Shown in pieces: positions 36,656 through 49,714 of a stretch of DNA of 64,000 bases (position 1 is the first letter of the stretch; every line of letters starts with the position of its first letter). The DNA is from Pseudisothecium myosuroides (lineage: Eukaryota; Streptophyta; Bryopsida; Hypnales; Lembophyllaceae). The stretch lies in assembly GCA_951799445.1 (NCBI GenBank), contig OX637296.1:3348001-3412000 (forward strand). Reading direction: 5' to 3'. The translations under genes and the position numbers were made by a program. The notes beneath the pieces were generated by a model. That model saw nothing but the letters and a program-made list of their open reading frames with translations. It was not told the origin of the DNA and did not search any database.

Positions 36656-37591
36656 TTAACCCTTCTAAAGGACCATTGTCCATTTAGGGGACAAATGGGA
36701 CTTGGGGCAGGTACCTACGGGCTGAAATTTTCTCCTATAATTTTGAAACTTTTTGTGAATGTGAAGAATTGAGAGAGGTACGTGGCGGAAAAAAAATTCG
36801 AAATCGGACCTTCGAGTGAGAAGTTATGCCATTTCTTGGAATGCGTGGGGATGGGGGGGGGGGGGGCAGCAAACAAATTTTGCAAAATTTTGAATTTTTT
36901 TTTAAAATATTTTTTTTCTCATAGATTATATTTTTGTCTATCTGGAAAGCTTTGATTCATTTCATTTGACTTTGTTATGAGGAAGTTATGGACATTCTTG
37001 TTTTTCGGGCAGTTAGAGTATCTTCTTGAAAAAAATAACTTGTAGGATTCATTTTTGAATGCTATTTTTGCAATTTTTCAAAAAAAGAATTCTCATGGTT
37101 TAATCTACTTGCTAGAGCAATCTCACCATTGGGATTAGTATATTTTAATTCCATCTAAAATATATAAATATTTTAGATTTTCCTTCTATCTTGTACCTAC
37201 TTCTATTTAACAATTTTCTTAAGAATGATAATTAAGTTTTTTTGAATTTCTTTTTTTTTCCTAGACTCTCAACTCAATTCTCTACTATAAAGATTTAAAG
37301 CTCGAAACTCTGTAGTGCAAAAATTTTAAGTTAAAAATGTTCAAAGTCAAAAAATCTAGTCCCACAATGTGCTGAAAAACTTGTTTTTTCCACTTCAAAC
37401 GCAAATATCTTGCAATCTGTGCAATCAAAAATTCTGAAATTTTTTCCACACATTTTAATACTAGTTAGGTGTAAGATCCTACAATTAGATGTGAAAAAAA
37501 ACAATTAAATTTATTTTTTACTCTTTGCTATAAAAATGGCAGTTTTGAGTGTTTTTTGGCAGAAAATAGGCCACGGAACTTTAGGGGTTAA
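36656..37591. mobile_element. TTAA-flanked piggyBac-like non-autonomous element, copy D
   Basis: The 936-bp element starts TTAACCCTTCTAAAGGACCA and ends GGAACTTTAGGGGTTAA. It is more diverged from B and C but keeps the AGAAGTTATGCCA block, the GCTTTGATTCATTTCATTTG block, and AAAAATGGCAGTTTTGAG near the right end. It contains a run of about 14 consecutive G near 36853. Confidence 0.6.
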
Positions 37592-40500
37592 AGAATACTC
37601 CACTTAAATACTTCTTGAAAACATAGAATAGATCACTAAATGTAATCACCAACATCCACTCAATATATTTGATCCCCCTTGACATTCACGTCTCTTATCT
37701 CCAATACAAACATACAGACATTCAAATACACATACAATCCTCTTACTACATCCAACATACTAAATTGTAACAATACTAAAAAAACTTGATGATAAAATTT
37801 ATAGAGGCTCCTTAGTCAAGGTATGTATTTATGAAGTCATCTATCTTGTTACTATTGTAACTAAATGTAGGATACAATATGAAAAGGCTCTTAATTTGTG
37901 CCAATCCAACAAAAGTTTGGAGTTATTTCTCTCTCTTTTTAATGTGAATGAGCGCAAAGAAGAGCTACAACAACAAGCACATCCATATCCTCTTTAGTTT
38001 CACCTTTTCTAATATCACATCCTCCATTCTCTCACTAAATCCTACATATAGATGAATATAGTTCAAATCTTAGTTTACAATTTCATTGATAGAATTTATG
38101 ATGTGACAATAATTGACATTCAAATGCAATAACAAGGAGTTTGTAAATTGTAGAAAGGGTGTTCTAGATCGCCTTCTTTGATTACTTTTTTAAAGTCATT
38201 TTTTCATTCTAAAGTCATTTTTGCAAATAATTTTGTGTTGTCACAATGTCATTTAGCTTCAAATTATCTTGTGCATTTTTGGAGCTTCTATTGTGGAACT
38301 AAAATGCAAATTATCAAGATGTGAGGACCGAGGAGGGGTCTCAATTCCATAAAAACTGCCATCACTACTAAATGACAATTTCAAGAGAGGAGTCACTAAC
38401 TCTTAAAAGGTAGGAGGTTCTAAAAACGCTCAAGCTTTAGCAATGTACAAATAACACAAATTGTAGGAGGTGGGCAATTTTAAAGCCCTATGCCATTTCA
38501 ACTTAAAAATTTTCTTTACCATTAAGGGTTCAATAAGGGCTCAAAGAAGAAAACTTATTTTCTTCTCTCGTGATTCAATAAAAGTATTTGGATCAGTAAA
38601 ATAAAAATAAAAATAAAATGCCTCAACTTGATCAATTTACCTATTTGACGCAATGCTTTGCCTTGCAAAAATTACCCTCAACACATTTTATTACAAATTA
38701 TTCTGTTTGGTTTCCAGATTCTTTTCTCCCAAAACCCCTTTAGATGAAAGATATGAACGAGAAGCTTCGAGAAATTAGTGTTTTCAGAACTTTATAAAGC
38801 AAGTACAAGAACAGAAAACCCTTGGTTATTTGAAATTGAAAATCCTGGAAAAAGTCGTTTGATAGATGGAAGAACTGGAGAAATATTTGAATAGTTCATT
38901 TTCAGCTTTTAAATGAGCAATTTATAGACCTACTGCCTTACTCAGCATGAAAGTCAATTTGTATAAACATTTGAAAGTTTTTTTTTTTTTTTTACAAACC
39001 AAAATATCTCATCTCTTTCACCACAAAAATTGCCAATTGGATCCTACAATTGAATTTCCATTTCCATTGGTTTTTGCTCAATATGAAATCCCTAAGTTCA
39101 TTCCATTTGTGAGCAAGTTTACAATGAGAGTGTGAGTATGCTAAAGTATTTAAATAGGGCCAAGAGCATCAAGAACAAATTTTGTATTAACAAAGATCCA
39201 AAAGTCCCCATCCTTTGTGAATTTCAGGAAGAGATTGCAAAGAATGGAAAAATCTTGTAATGACATAGTACTGGATGTTGTTGTTGAAGATGGGACTAGA
39301 TATAAGGTAGACAAGCCTATTACCACCCTAAGTTGGAATTTGAATATTTTGGGGCCAATTCCTAGAGGGGCACATATTTTTCAGAGATGTGTGCTTGTTT
39401 CACTAATCAAATCCAAGTGGAATTATAATTTTCCGATTAACATTGTAATTTTTGTGGATTTTTGAAATGGGTTGCCCTAAAATTTCAAAACCGCCCATAG
39501 AGTGGAGTCATGAATGTCCTCATAACAACCTATAACCACCTTTCTATGTATCTATTAGCACTTAAGTATTGACCTATGAAAGATTGACATGTTATCCTTT
39601 GTAGCATTAATGGTCTGATTTTGTCAGAAAAGTGAGTGGATTTGGATGGGTTTGGTTAGCAAAATTGGGGCCAAAAGTAGCTTGGCGGAAATAGGAAGGT
39701 GGTGGTTTTAGGCTGGTTTACTTTATCCACCATTGATCCAGCCAAGGCCAACTTCGAAATGCTTTGTGACTTTATATTAATATTATCCTTGGCTTGTATC
39801 TCCCTCTCTTGTCTATTGTACACATCCTCATTATATTCTCTTAGAGTAGAGATGTGAATATATGTGACTTCTTTGTTCTTGTGAATTGAGTATACTAGAC
39901 TCAGTTGGCCACTTAATTTGTTGATCTTGCCATCCACTTCAATAAAGATTTATTTCCAGAATTCCATGCATTGTTGGAGAATGAGGATACACCCTTCGCC
40001 CATTTGGCTTTTGATTTAGGAGATCAAACCATTTTTACAAGATGGCATAACAATCAAATTTGGGAGATGGTTTGTGTAACATGGAAGGTGAAGAAATATT
40101 GTAAGTATGCCACTAGAGTTCAAATGAAGGGTAAGTTAATTATTTCCTTGCTTTTTTTTAATGATTCTTTGTTGGTTTAATTTTTTGGCTAAATTTATTA
40201 GCCATTCTTTCTTTCAGCAATTTAGTTTCTTTTTCTATTGGTCATGCTACAAAACCCATTTTTTCTTTGCCTTCATCTAAATTTTACAATTGCAAAGTGG
40301 TTGCATTAGACAAACAAAGTGAATTGTATTTTTTCCTTGAATTTGGCTATCAATTCTGCATTTTCATATTGTGAAGTTGCTTGTAATTATTAGAGAAAAT
40401 ATGTACTCTTTAGAGGGTTGCTTCTATGTTGTCCAAATGTGTAAATACAACAAAAAGTGAAAATAAAAAATTATATTTATTTTTTTGAGGAAAATATTTT

Positions 40501-41668
40501 AAAATATTAAAAATTGCGGACCACATAATTACCTCAAGCATTCCTTTTTTTTGGTACCATGCAGCCAAAAAGTACCATTTGAAATAATAGGGCAATTTTT
40601 TTTTAGGAAAAATAGAAAAAAATTAGAAAAAAAACGCCATAGAACTGCCTAGGGTTTCTAGGGTGCTACTTGAAAGCTCAAGCCCTAGCTGCCGCAATTA
40701 TCAAGGAGATAGACACCGGACATTGCAATGAAGGCTGCAAGTGGTGTGTCTATTCCAACTTGATTTTACTTTGTCATAACTGTTATCATTGGTGGGTGAG
40801 AGGTTGCAAGCGGTGTTGGAATATATTAGGGTATGTAAACAACGGTTTGAATATCCTTCTTTCTCTCCTTGCTTATGATGAGTTTTCAATTTGCAATACA
40901 TGTACTTTGTGCTGTATTTAGTTTGTGAGTTGTGCTTTGGGTTGTTTATCTTGTCTACAATGTCATGGTTTGATAGAAGTTCACCAATGGTGGTTGTGAA
41001 TGTTGTTCTTCTTTTATAGCAACACCACAGTTTGATAGAGACTCGTCAACAGCGTTTGCAATCTTAACTCATTTTCTATTGTTTACTTTCTCATTTTTAT
41101 CCACCGTCTATTTGCTAGAACTTTGAGCTTCTCTTGAGACAATCTTGGTTAATCATTTTTAGCAAGACTCAGACCATGTTTTTTCTATCAGAGTCCAACC
41201 CTCAATTCTATTTCTAATGATTGATAGAAGTTCTAAACGGGAAGAAGGAACAGAGTCTCATCTATTTATCAAATGTCTTTCAACACACATGTTTATCATT
41301 CAAAACTGTAGGGGAATGACTTATTTATTGCAATTGGGTCTTTGATTATTTAGTTCTTTTGATTTCTACTCTTGCAAATACAAAAGTGTTCATTTTGGGA
41401 CACTCTTGCACTTAATTTTTTTTTAAATTATTCTCCTCCAACAAGTTGCTTAGTTGAGCACTAGGTCATTGATGCTCACTGTAGGTCCTTTCTACTTGTT
41501 TTCAACCACTATTGTATTGTACTATTATTGGCATAGATTTTAGTTTTTTTTTAAACATTTCATGATTTAATTGGTGTATCACTCAGCTTAAGATCTCTAT
41601 TGATGTGTTTGTGACCTTGAATTAATTAGCACATGTTTTTGTTTTTTGTTGGGGCAACTTGATAGTCA
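37592..41668. other. AT-rich non-coding stretch
   Basis: No host gene is recognised. Two open frames (39217-39465 and 39971-40180, +) are protein-like in composition but match nothing I recognise; they may be remnants of an old transposon because hAT-type fragments follow downstream. A T-run lies near 38980. Confidence 0.35.
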
Positions 41669-42254
41669 ATGAGGGAGCTTAAGCTTGAAACAAGCTTTCT
41701 CTCCCACGTTGTTATGCATGCATTGGATGTAGTCTACCCACAGTATTGGTTGCAAAGCAAAGCGGGGGAGTGCTTCCCAAACACTTAGTTATTCTCATTG
41801 TATACTATTGTGAGCCAAAGTTAATAGAAGTGAACAAAATAAAGTGTTTGATTTCACTTGTCTTGTCTTATTACAAATTGGAGATTGAGCAAGGTTTGTT
41901 TAAGTTAATCATCTTGAAGAATTCCAAGAAGCATATGGAACCTCCCTTTGACATGACCCCCTTTACCTGTTTTTGGCGTTATTTGGATTTATGATTGTTC
42001 TTAGAGTGAAGGCCTTTTCTGAATTCTACAAGTTGACTGAAGTTGTAATAGTGCAAGTTCTAGAATCTATTGAGAATGAGAGGTGCTTTAGCTCTCTTAC
42101 ATTTCTGAAGAACAAATTATAGAAATTCTTAGACATCCATCTAGAATGTATGGTTGGAACGTATTCACAAAAGATCTTTACTTTAGAGACTTTTCCATAT
42201 GATGATGCATATAATGAACGGGCGGCTGGAGCAAATCATCGATATGGACTTTGA
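41669..42254 (+). pseudogene. Degenerate hAT-type transposase fragment, C-terminal part
   Basis: A broken reading path gives HALDVVYPQYWLQ, then after a frameshift near 41750 LPKHLVILIVYYCEPKLIE, and finally, after further damage, ESIENERCFSSLTFLKNKL, a TAG stop, and KFLDIHLECMV. The ERCFSxLxFLKNKL pattern followed by the short leucine-rich helix is the C-terminal dimerisation motif of hAT transposases, which act as nuclear cut-and-paste enzymes. The fragment has stops and shifts and no N-terminal catalytic part was found. The LYPQYW-LPxHLV block recurs at 43055-43174, supporting a repeated transposon origin. Confidence 0.55.
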
Positions 42255-43054
42255 ACTTAGTCTCTAAGTTGGTGGTATTTGTAAAGTCTTAGATCCAAGC
42301 TTATTCTAGGTAATACTTTTGAATGGATGGGCCTTTGCTTAGCCCCTTGTATCTATGAAGAACATCTATGAATGAATTTTTATTTTTTTAATTCATATTC
42401 TAGCTTGTACATTGTCAATTTTTTACTATATACTATGAAAAATGGTGTCTAAGTCCATCTGAAGAACACAATGAATTTACCTAACTTTCTTTATAATAAA
42501 TCTTCCAAGTGCCAAGGTACATCACCATTTTAAAGTAATTTTGCCTTTTCTGTATGAAAATAATTCTCCCAAATGCTATAATTTGTCACTAATTCCAAGC
42601 AAATAGTATCAAATAGATCATCAATAGAATTTATTATTGTCAACAAGATTCATTGAAAAAAATTCAACCCTATCTATGTGGGCAACAAAAAGAATAACAA
42701 TTATAGCCAATTTGAATTTTTGTCTAAAATCCCTCCAAAAGGCTGACTTTAAGTGCCACGTCAGATTTCAATATTTTAATTATTATTATTTTTTAAAATA
42801 TTAATTTTATTTTCTATATTTGCACAACTAAATGATGGATCTCAATCCTCTAGAGAATTCATATTCTCTCTAATGCAACCATTTCTCGGGATTCATGTTC
42901 ATCTATAAGTATTGAAATGCTGGAGTGATCTTCTTCCAATGAAGATCTAATGCTACCTTATTTTTTTCAAATTTGAATTCTTCCTTTTTTAGTTTAACAA
43001 TTGCAATGTTACCTTGTGATATTTGATCTAGAGATTGTTGAGTCCTTCATTGAG
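42255..43054. other. AT-rich non-coding stretch between hAT-type fragments
   Basis: No coding signal is recognised between the two fragments. Confidence 0.4.
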
Positions 43055-43174
43055 GAGTTAGTCAACTATTTTCTCTTTCAAGAAATTTTAGATGCCTTCA
43101 ACATTCTTTACCCACAATATTGGGTTTAAGAAGGTATAGAGAAGATTCTCCCTCACCATCTTGTGGTGCTCTAA
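43055..43174 (+). pseudogene. Second short hAT-type transposase fragment
   Basis: One frame reads ELVNYFLFQEILDAFNILYP, then QYWV, a TAA stop, EGIEKILPHHLVVL and another TAA. The LYPQYWV and LPxHLVxL blocks parallel those at 41720-41790, so the two are diverged copies of the same region. The assignment depends on the stronger hAT motif in the first copy. Confidence 0.4.
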
Positions 43175-45417
43175 AAATAATACAACTACATCCATATCAC
43201 AATTTGGAATGATGGTGATAAATTTTTAGTTGCACCTAACCTTTTGATCAGCAAAAATTTAGATAAGCAACATGTGTTGTTCAATATGACAATGATGAAC
43301 AATGCAACTTCTTGTGTTTCCCTTATGACATGAATCTTTTTACAAAGGTTTAGAAGACCATTTCATCTTCATAACTTTTGAAGTATTTTGTTTTAAAATA
43401 TATTAAGCTTGTTGACGTCATCACATGTTGTGCCTAATAGTTTTTTGAACCTCAAGTTCTTGAAGTCTAGCTTAAAAAGCAACCTTGGCAAGAATCTCTT
43501 CATGGTGATTTGTATATATCGGTAAAAGTTCTACATCCATGAAGATTGCTCCTACTATAAGGCCGTCAAGGCATGTAAAAAAGGCTCAAATCATAGGCAA
43601 TATGGAGATGCCTAGTTACAAAACTTTAGTATTCACATCTTTCTAATCAATGTACTTCGTAGAATTGTGTTTGCACTTAGTTTTCATAATGGTAATCAGG
43701 TTTGTCAAATTTGTAGACCCCTTGACCATGCCTTAGCACTAGTAGAAAAGAAGTGTTTGAACATCAAAATATAGTGACTATGAGAACATGGTGCTAAGAC
43801 CATCGCCACAGCAAACGAAAACGCAAACAAAAAAACAACTATAGCAAGAAGGCAAGACTTTTGGGCTCCACTGCATCAATGCAAAAGACTTTCCGGTTTT
43901 CTTGGGCAACGCTACAAGGCTCCGTCCATGCCACTTTCAATACTTTTCTAATCACGCAAAGAGCTCTTGCAACGACTCAACTCTTTGTCAACCCTTTGAC
44001 AATGAAGGTATTAAAGAAATTATGGACTCTCTAGAAGGCCGCTAAGAATTGCCAAAAGGGACTCTTGTATTGCATTTATTTTGCATGAAAAAAAACTTTT
44101 CTTCTATTCCTGTACTTCGTCATTATTCCCAAATGTTAGAGCATTGGTCTACAAGAATGAATATTAAAATGGAGGAGGGTTGTGGAGTTAGTGTTTTGTA
44201 TTCAAATGCAATTAAACAAAGTCATCGCAAGTGTGCTCCTTTGACAACTACGGAACATGAAACTCAAATATACTCTTTGTCAATGAAAATATTCACACAA
44301 GGTGAATCTCTCTTTTGTCAGAGATTTCGGTCCTTTTAGTAGCTTTCAAATTAGACTCCCTTGTCAAACTCTAGCAGTGTTCCAGAGAGTTCAAAAATTT
44401 TCTAATGGAATTACTCTCTTCCTGTGGCTTGCAAACCATGTACAACATAAACTACAAAAACCTCAAAACTTTCATCGTCCAGTACCACCATCGATCTCAA
44501 GGAATTTGTAATTTTTTATTGTGCAAGGATTCTATAATTTTTGTAAAAGGTTCAATTTTGTTATCGCTACTTTGTAAATTTTGGTTCTAACGCTTCAATG
44601 AAATTATAAATTGCTACACATGTTGTGGAAGTCAAGAATTTATTTCTAAACTTAAGAGACTTAAAAATTGCCTCCTTCCATTGCATGGGTTGCAACTGTC
44701 ATTGATTTGACAATTCACATTATTCCCTTGAAAATGATTCTTTTTGAAACTTGAATTTCATCGCATTCATACTTTGTTCAAAATTTCTAGATGCAATTCA
44801 AAATTCACTTCTAGTGAGGAAAACGATGTGAATTTTATTTTGTTGAAGAATGTTAACTCCAATCCTACAAGCGTACAGAACACTATATTTAAATTAGCAA
44901 ACAGGATGAAATTAGTAAAGTTTTACCAAATTCAATTGTTTCAATTTTAGTGCACCTGTCAAACTACATTCTCATATTTCTACGGTCACTAGAATATGTT
45001 TTATTTTTTTCTACCTTGTTTGATGGATCTAATTTTTAACAAAATTTCTTGAAGTTGTGGAAATGGATTGTACTGCCAGATTTTTTTTGGTTGCTACCCA
45101 ACTTCAAAATGTTCCAATGTTGAATTAGAAAATTACACAAAATATAACAAATTTTCTACCAGGTTTTGATATTGAGAGCCAAATTATGAATACAATATCA
45201 TGTGTGAAATTCAAATGTTACACAAAATTTAGACAATTGTTTTACTAATTTTTTAAATTGCTATTTAAATTGTAAATTTTCAAATGTTAAAACAAAAATT
45301 ACACAAATGCAACAAATCTTCTATCAGCCAATCTATTTCAATTTGCTTACTCTACTTGTAAAGACTTTGAAAATGGATCTAATTTTTAATGAAACAAACA
45401 GACAGCGTTATGTGAAT
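43175..45417. other. AT-rich non-coding stretch
   Basis: Small open frames (for example 44049-44339) have no recognisable domain. No inverted-repeat element was resolved. Confidence 0.4.
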
Positions 45418-46008
45418 CCTATAAAATATGGTAAACCCCCACCACACCATCACCAAAGTTCTCCTTGCTTTAAACATAGGAGCAAAGCACTACAAGGCAT
45501 AACGTTCATGAGTTTTTCTCCAAACTCGAATGTGCCTGGAATTCTTCCCAAGCTCAAAGCTTGATTCATCCGTCTGAATCACTCTTTTCCAATCATCTAT
45601 TGTCCAATTGCAGTACTTTCTAGTAAAATCCATCCTGTGATTTCTATGAATTTCACTAAGGTACGACTTCTTTGGTGCTACACAATTTCAAAATCCTAAT
45701 CTACAAATGTATCTCCGCATCGTATGGCGGTGAATGTGGAATTTTCCTACAAGTGCTGCCAATGTCAACCGCCAATGATAACGAATCAACTGACCGAGGT
45801 CTCTCATACTACGATCAAACAATTTTAGAGGTCAAGGTTAAGGTTTTAGAGTGGTCATTTGACCAAAAACTTTCCATTTAGTGAGAACAATCGAAACTGT
45901 GGAACGTGGCATTTTCAAGATTTCAGCTATTTGACTAGATTTCATGCCTCCCTCTCGCATGCCAACAATCCTAGATTGTTCACTATCGCTCAAGGTCCTT
46001 GTCCGCAA
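45418..46008 (-). pseudogene. Truncated Tc1-type transposase with in-frame stops
   Basis: On the minus strand a single frame of about 195 codons shows the Tc1 family layout. First comes an HTH segment (RTRTLSDSEQSRIVGMREGG, then MKSSQIAEILKMPRSTV), then LKP-x-P-x-PLKL where the family has an Arg/Pro linker, then a second HTH (HIHRHTMRRYICRLGF), and the start of the catalytic core, IDDWKRVIQTDESSFELG, then RVWRKTHERYAL. The DES aspartate is the first catalytic residue. Similarity stops at about 45430, before the second Asp and the Glu, so the enzyme is truncated. Four stops lie in frame: two in the linker, one after LGF and one after YAL. The first two sit where family members commonly have Arg, so CGA to TGA/TAA decay is plausible. 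No ATG precedes the first HTH. Confidence 0.75.
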
Positions 46009-47978
46009 TGATAATCTGATTGAAAAATGATACGGAATGAGAAAAAATGAAAAATTTTGATGCCTAGAATTGACTTCAAATGGAGAGCAAAATTGAAGGC
46101 GAAACTAACTTGAATTGTGATATCGGAGTTGAATTGTTGCAGCTGCAGTTGCAAGTGAATCAATTTTGCACTTGGAACCATAAACCGAGCGGAATTGACA
46201 TTAATTTGGCGCACGGGCAATTGGTTGGACCTCCACGGTGCGGCGGAAACGGATTGGATGAACTACCGACAAATGCGAGGAAGAGCTGCGAGGTGCGATT
46301 GGAATAAACCATAATCTTTGCCACTCTGAGAGGCGCCCATGCCGATTGGACAAGCTATAAGGCCTCCCCCCCAAAAAAAATGGACACAAACGCGAGAGGC
46401 GCGGGGTAGAAGCCTGAGAGTGAATCAGTGCGAAATGGGGCGACTAGAAGGTTGGGAAAAGTGGCAGAGCAAAGGGCAATGATAGAGAGCAATGTATGAG
46501 ATAGCGTACACCTATTGCGCAGGGAAGGGAAGGTGAAGAGCGGCGGCAGGGAGGCTTGCAGTTAAGGAATGGCACTAGCGAGTTTGAGGAACAATTGCAA
46601 AAAATAAAATTAATTATGCATGGGCTCTGTTCTGGCGGCAAAAATCAATAGTCCGAGGTAGATCAAGGACTATGGTGCGCAATAGGGTGCGGGAGTAAGG
46701 CGCCAGAGGCGGAGGTTTGGGATGGCAGCTTGGGGCTTGAAATTGGAAAAACTGGGTAGTCACAGGGAATGGTGGGGAGACAAGAATTCGTAAATGAAGT
46801 AGACCTTACTATACGTATCAACCAAGGTAAATGAGCCCATCATAGGCAAAAGGCCCATGACATGCACCTCAGAAATGACCCAAATGTCAAAGTCTTACAT
46901 CAATCCATAACAAACTTTTCCAATAAATGAGATTTGGGCTACATTAAGTTGAGTTAGTGGCTACAGTCAATGTCTTGGATGATGGTGATGGAATAATTAG
47001 TGACTTTAATGGGAACTTCCAACTTTTTAGTGTAAATTCATCACAAGATGTAATTTTTGTAGGCCTTCAGTTTATGGCCATATTAAAAAATATTGTGACT
47101 ACTTTAGGTGAGTAAAATGACCATTTTGGATTTATTTATTTTTTGTTGATTTTGGAATATTTATATTTCAATGAATAATAAATTTTGTTGATTTCTTTTA
47201 TACTTTTTCAAAAAAATTTCAATTGTGCTCTCTATTTCTCACATGTATCTATGGGAAACTTTTTTTTTATAGTTTTCAACAATTCCAATAATATAAACTA
47301 GTCATTTTGCTTATAATAGGTTGGTTTATTTTAATTTGTAGTAGGCAGCTTTGAAGGCTCAATTCACCATTAAGTTTTTTAGTATTATACAATAATCATT
47401 TTGTCACACAAAATTTCCTAACAAAACTATGCATTTTTCCACAACATTTAGATTTCAGGGTATGAAGTAAAGTTAAAACATCCAAAATAATCTGTATATT
47501 CGTTCCTAACAAGTAGACTTCTATTGAAAGTGTCTCCAAAAGTGCAATTAAACCGTTCCTATACTTAACTTGGATTGGTTGACTGTTGATTCTCTAGATT
47601 TCATTATTGCAATAAAATTAAGGGGAACCGGAAGATCATTTTGTGATTAAGAAAATACATGTCTTATCCAAAAATTCTAGTTTTTATTTTGAAAATTCAT
47701 GATTTTTAATCACCAATACTCAAAATATGTTTTTTTTTCTAGAAAAAGGTGCCTCCAACTAATTATGCCAAATTGCTTATTCTGAGAGTTTTGGGTGTTT
47801 TCACCTTGTAGGCATGTGATTGCAAACTCCTTAAATCCATATGCATACAATTGTCATATTTTGCTTGCAATTTCGACTTCAGACTTTTTCATTCAAGTTA
47901 TGTGGTTTGTAATTTTTTTCTCTTATACAGTATATGTAGAAATTTAACTCCCTAATGAACACAAAATAAATACAGGTA
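46009..47978. other. Non-coding stretch, locally GC-richer (46080-46790)
   Basis: The segment directly upstream of the Tc1-type relic (46080-46790) is GC-richer than its surroundings and may be flanking DNA or former 5' sequence of that element. No coding exon is recognised. The rest is AT-rich. Confidence 0.35.
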
Positions 47979-48149
47979 CAGTAGAAACTTTCTAAGTCGA
48001 TAGAGTTGGGATCAGTCTGACACATTGAGTTAGAAAGGTTATTTTATTAGGAAAGGTCATCATGTTTGTATGCAGTTTATATTGTTAAGTTGGGACCGGC
48101 AATCAATACTTCCTGACAACGCTTTATTGATTTAGAGAGGATCGACTTA
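47979..48149. mobile_element. Emigrant/pogo-type MITE, copy 2, left part
   Basis: It begins CAGTAGAAACTTTCTAAGTC after TA and is cut at TTA (48147-48149) by the Harbinger element. The missing right end is at 59070-59083 (GAGAGGTTCTATTG then TA). Left plus right parts total about 185 bp, matching the 191 bp of copy 1 at 1915-2105. Confidence 0.7.
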
Positions 48150-48862
48150 GGATGTGTTCCCACTTGACGTTATGGGGGCTACAGTAGCCTAAAAACAGCT
48201 TAAGAATTGTGAGGGCGTTCACATCTGACACATTCAATAAATGTCGAACCTACGTGTGAGCTGTGGTGGTGGCATGGTAAGAGCGTTGTTTTGTGTAGTA
48301 ATGACCTCCATTTTTTTAAGGAGCATGCCTAACGAGATACATTAATTTCTTGCAAAAATGTACATTTTACGATACTTTGGGCAGTGTTATGTACTGGACC
48401 TCAGCATGGGCCATTACGAAAGAGCTGTCATGGAATATTATAAGCCTGTACGAGCGGTTCGAGACTCGGAAGACGCGGTGGGTCAGGATTCACAGGCGTG
48501 AAGAAGACGAGCTCTGTAGACATGGTATGCTGCTCTACTGTTCAAAATTGCAGAGAGTGTTGAGTGGGATTACTTTTGAGCTGAAAGCAAGGAGTACACG
48601 GCAACAAATTGCATTGAGTCACGATGGAAGCTTGGGAGATTCGCAAAGACCAGGTAAAAATAGTTCCTCTCTGTCTTGTCGCTTTCACCTTAGGAGCATT
48701 TCATGGGATTCCGTTCAATGTTTATTCTTCACATATGCAATATGCTCATGTCTAGTCAACCGCCCCAGTAGCTCGTGACGTAGTCTTCACTACTGCGAGG
48801 TCCGTATTCATGCATGACCACAAGCTTCGATTTGTTAGAGGTTGTGGACTACTTGCATCAAC

Positions 48863-49426
48863 CTCGGGGGGGGCACCTAGTATTTTACTACAAACCACGT
48901 GCGAACAAGTGGTTTCTAATGAACTATAATTTCAACTTAAAATTTTGAGGGTTGCTTAATAATGACTATAGGTTTCTATTGCCAAAATTTCAAACTAAAA
49001 TAATAGTTGAAATGATTTGTACAAGAGGTTGAAAATGGCCTAAAACAGCATGTTTTTCAACTCAAATATTTATAGAGATCACATTTAGATGACCATTGCA
49101 TCAATACTCAACTCAAAATGAACTTTCAATAGAGAGCTATTTTAAGGAATTTTTTGTTCATTTTTTAGACAATTTTTTAGGATATAATATAGGGGTGTGA
49201 AAGTTATTTTTCAGTTGTACAGTGTATCTAATTACTTCAAAAATTTGTAACTAATTATCATTAACAAATAAAAATATCAATAATTCAAAACATAAACTTT
49301 TGAAGTAGGAAAATCTAGTCATATTTTTTTTATTTCATTTTATTTAAATTTTAGGATATAATATAGGGGGTCCAAAGTTTTGTTCGCACGTGTTTTCTAA
49401 TGGACACTCTAAGTGACCCCCCCGAG
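48863..49426. mobile_element. hAT-like MITE with 8-bp target duplication, nested in the Harbinger element
   Basis: GCATCAAC occurs immediately on both sides (48855-48862 and 49427-49434). The ends CTCGGGGGGGGCACCTAG and CTAAGTGACCCCCCCGAG are inverted, and similarity extends inward through ACCACGTGCGAACAA on the left and TTGTTCGCACGTGTTTTCTA on the right. Length is 564 bp with an AT-rich interior lacking a transposase. An 8-bp duplication points to the hAT superfamily. Confidence 0.75.
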
Positions 49427-49714
49427 GCATCAACATTGCGAAAAGGTCCTTGTCGTTTTCATCAACCCATGTGCTAGTGAAATTACAGCAACTGCGTCTT
49501 CATTTTCTATTATCATGTCCAATGCTAGCCTGCCAAACGTCCTTTTCACGAGATCCGCGCCCTCTAGCACGAGCAACCTCTGTGGACGAAGAAATTACCT
49601 GACTGCAAGACAAAGAATGGTGCACCACGCTGACCCCATAATCTTGAACATCTGACAAGAAAAAAAAGTTTCACTTCTGATGTTCTTTCCCGCAGGTCAG
49701 TGACGTGTCCCAGT

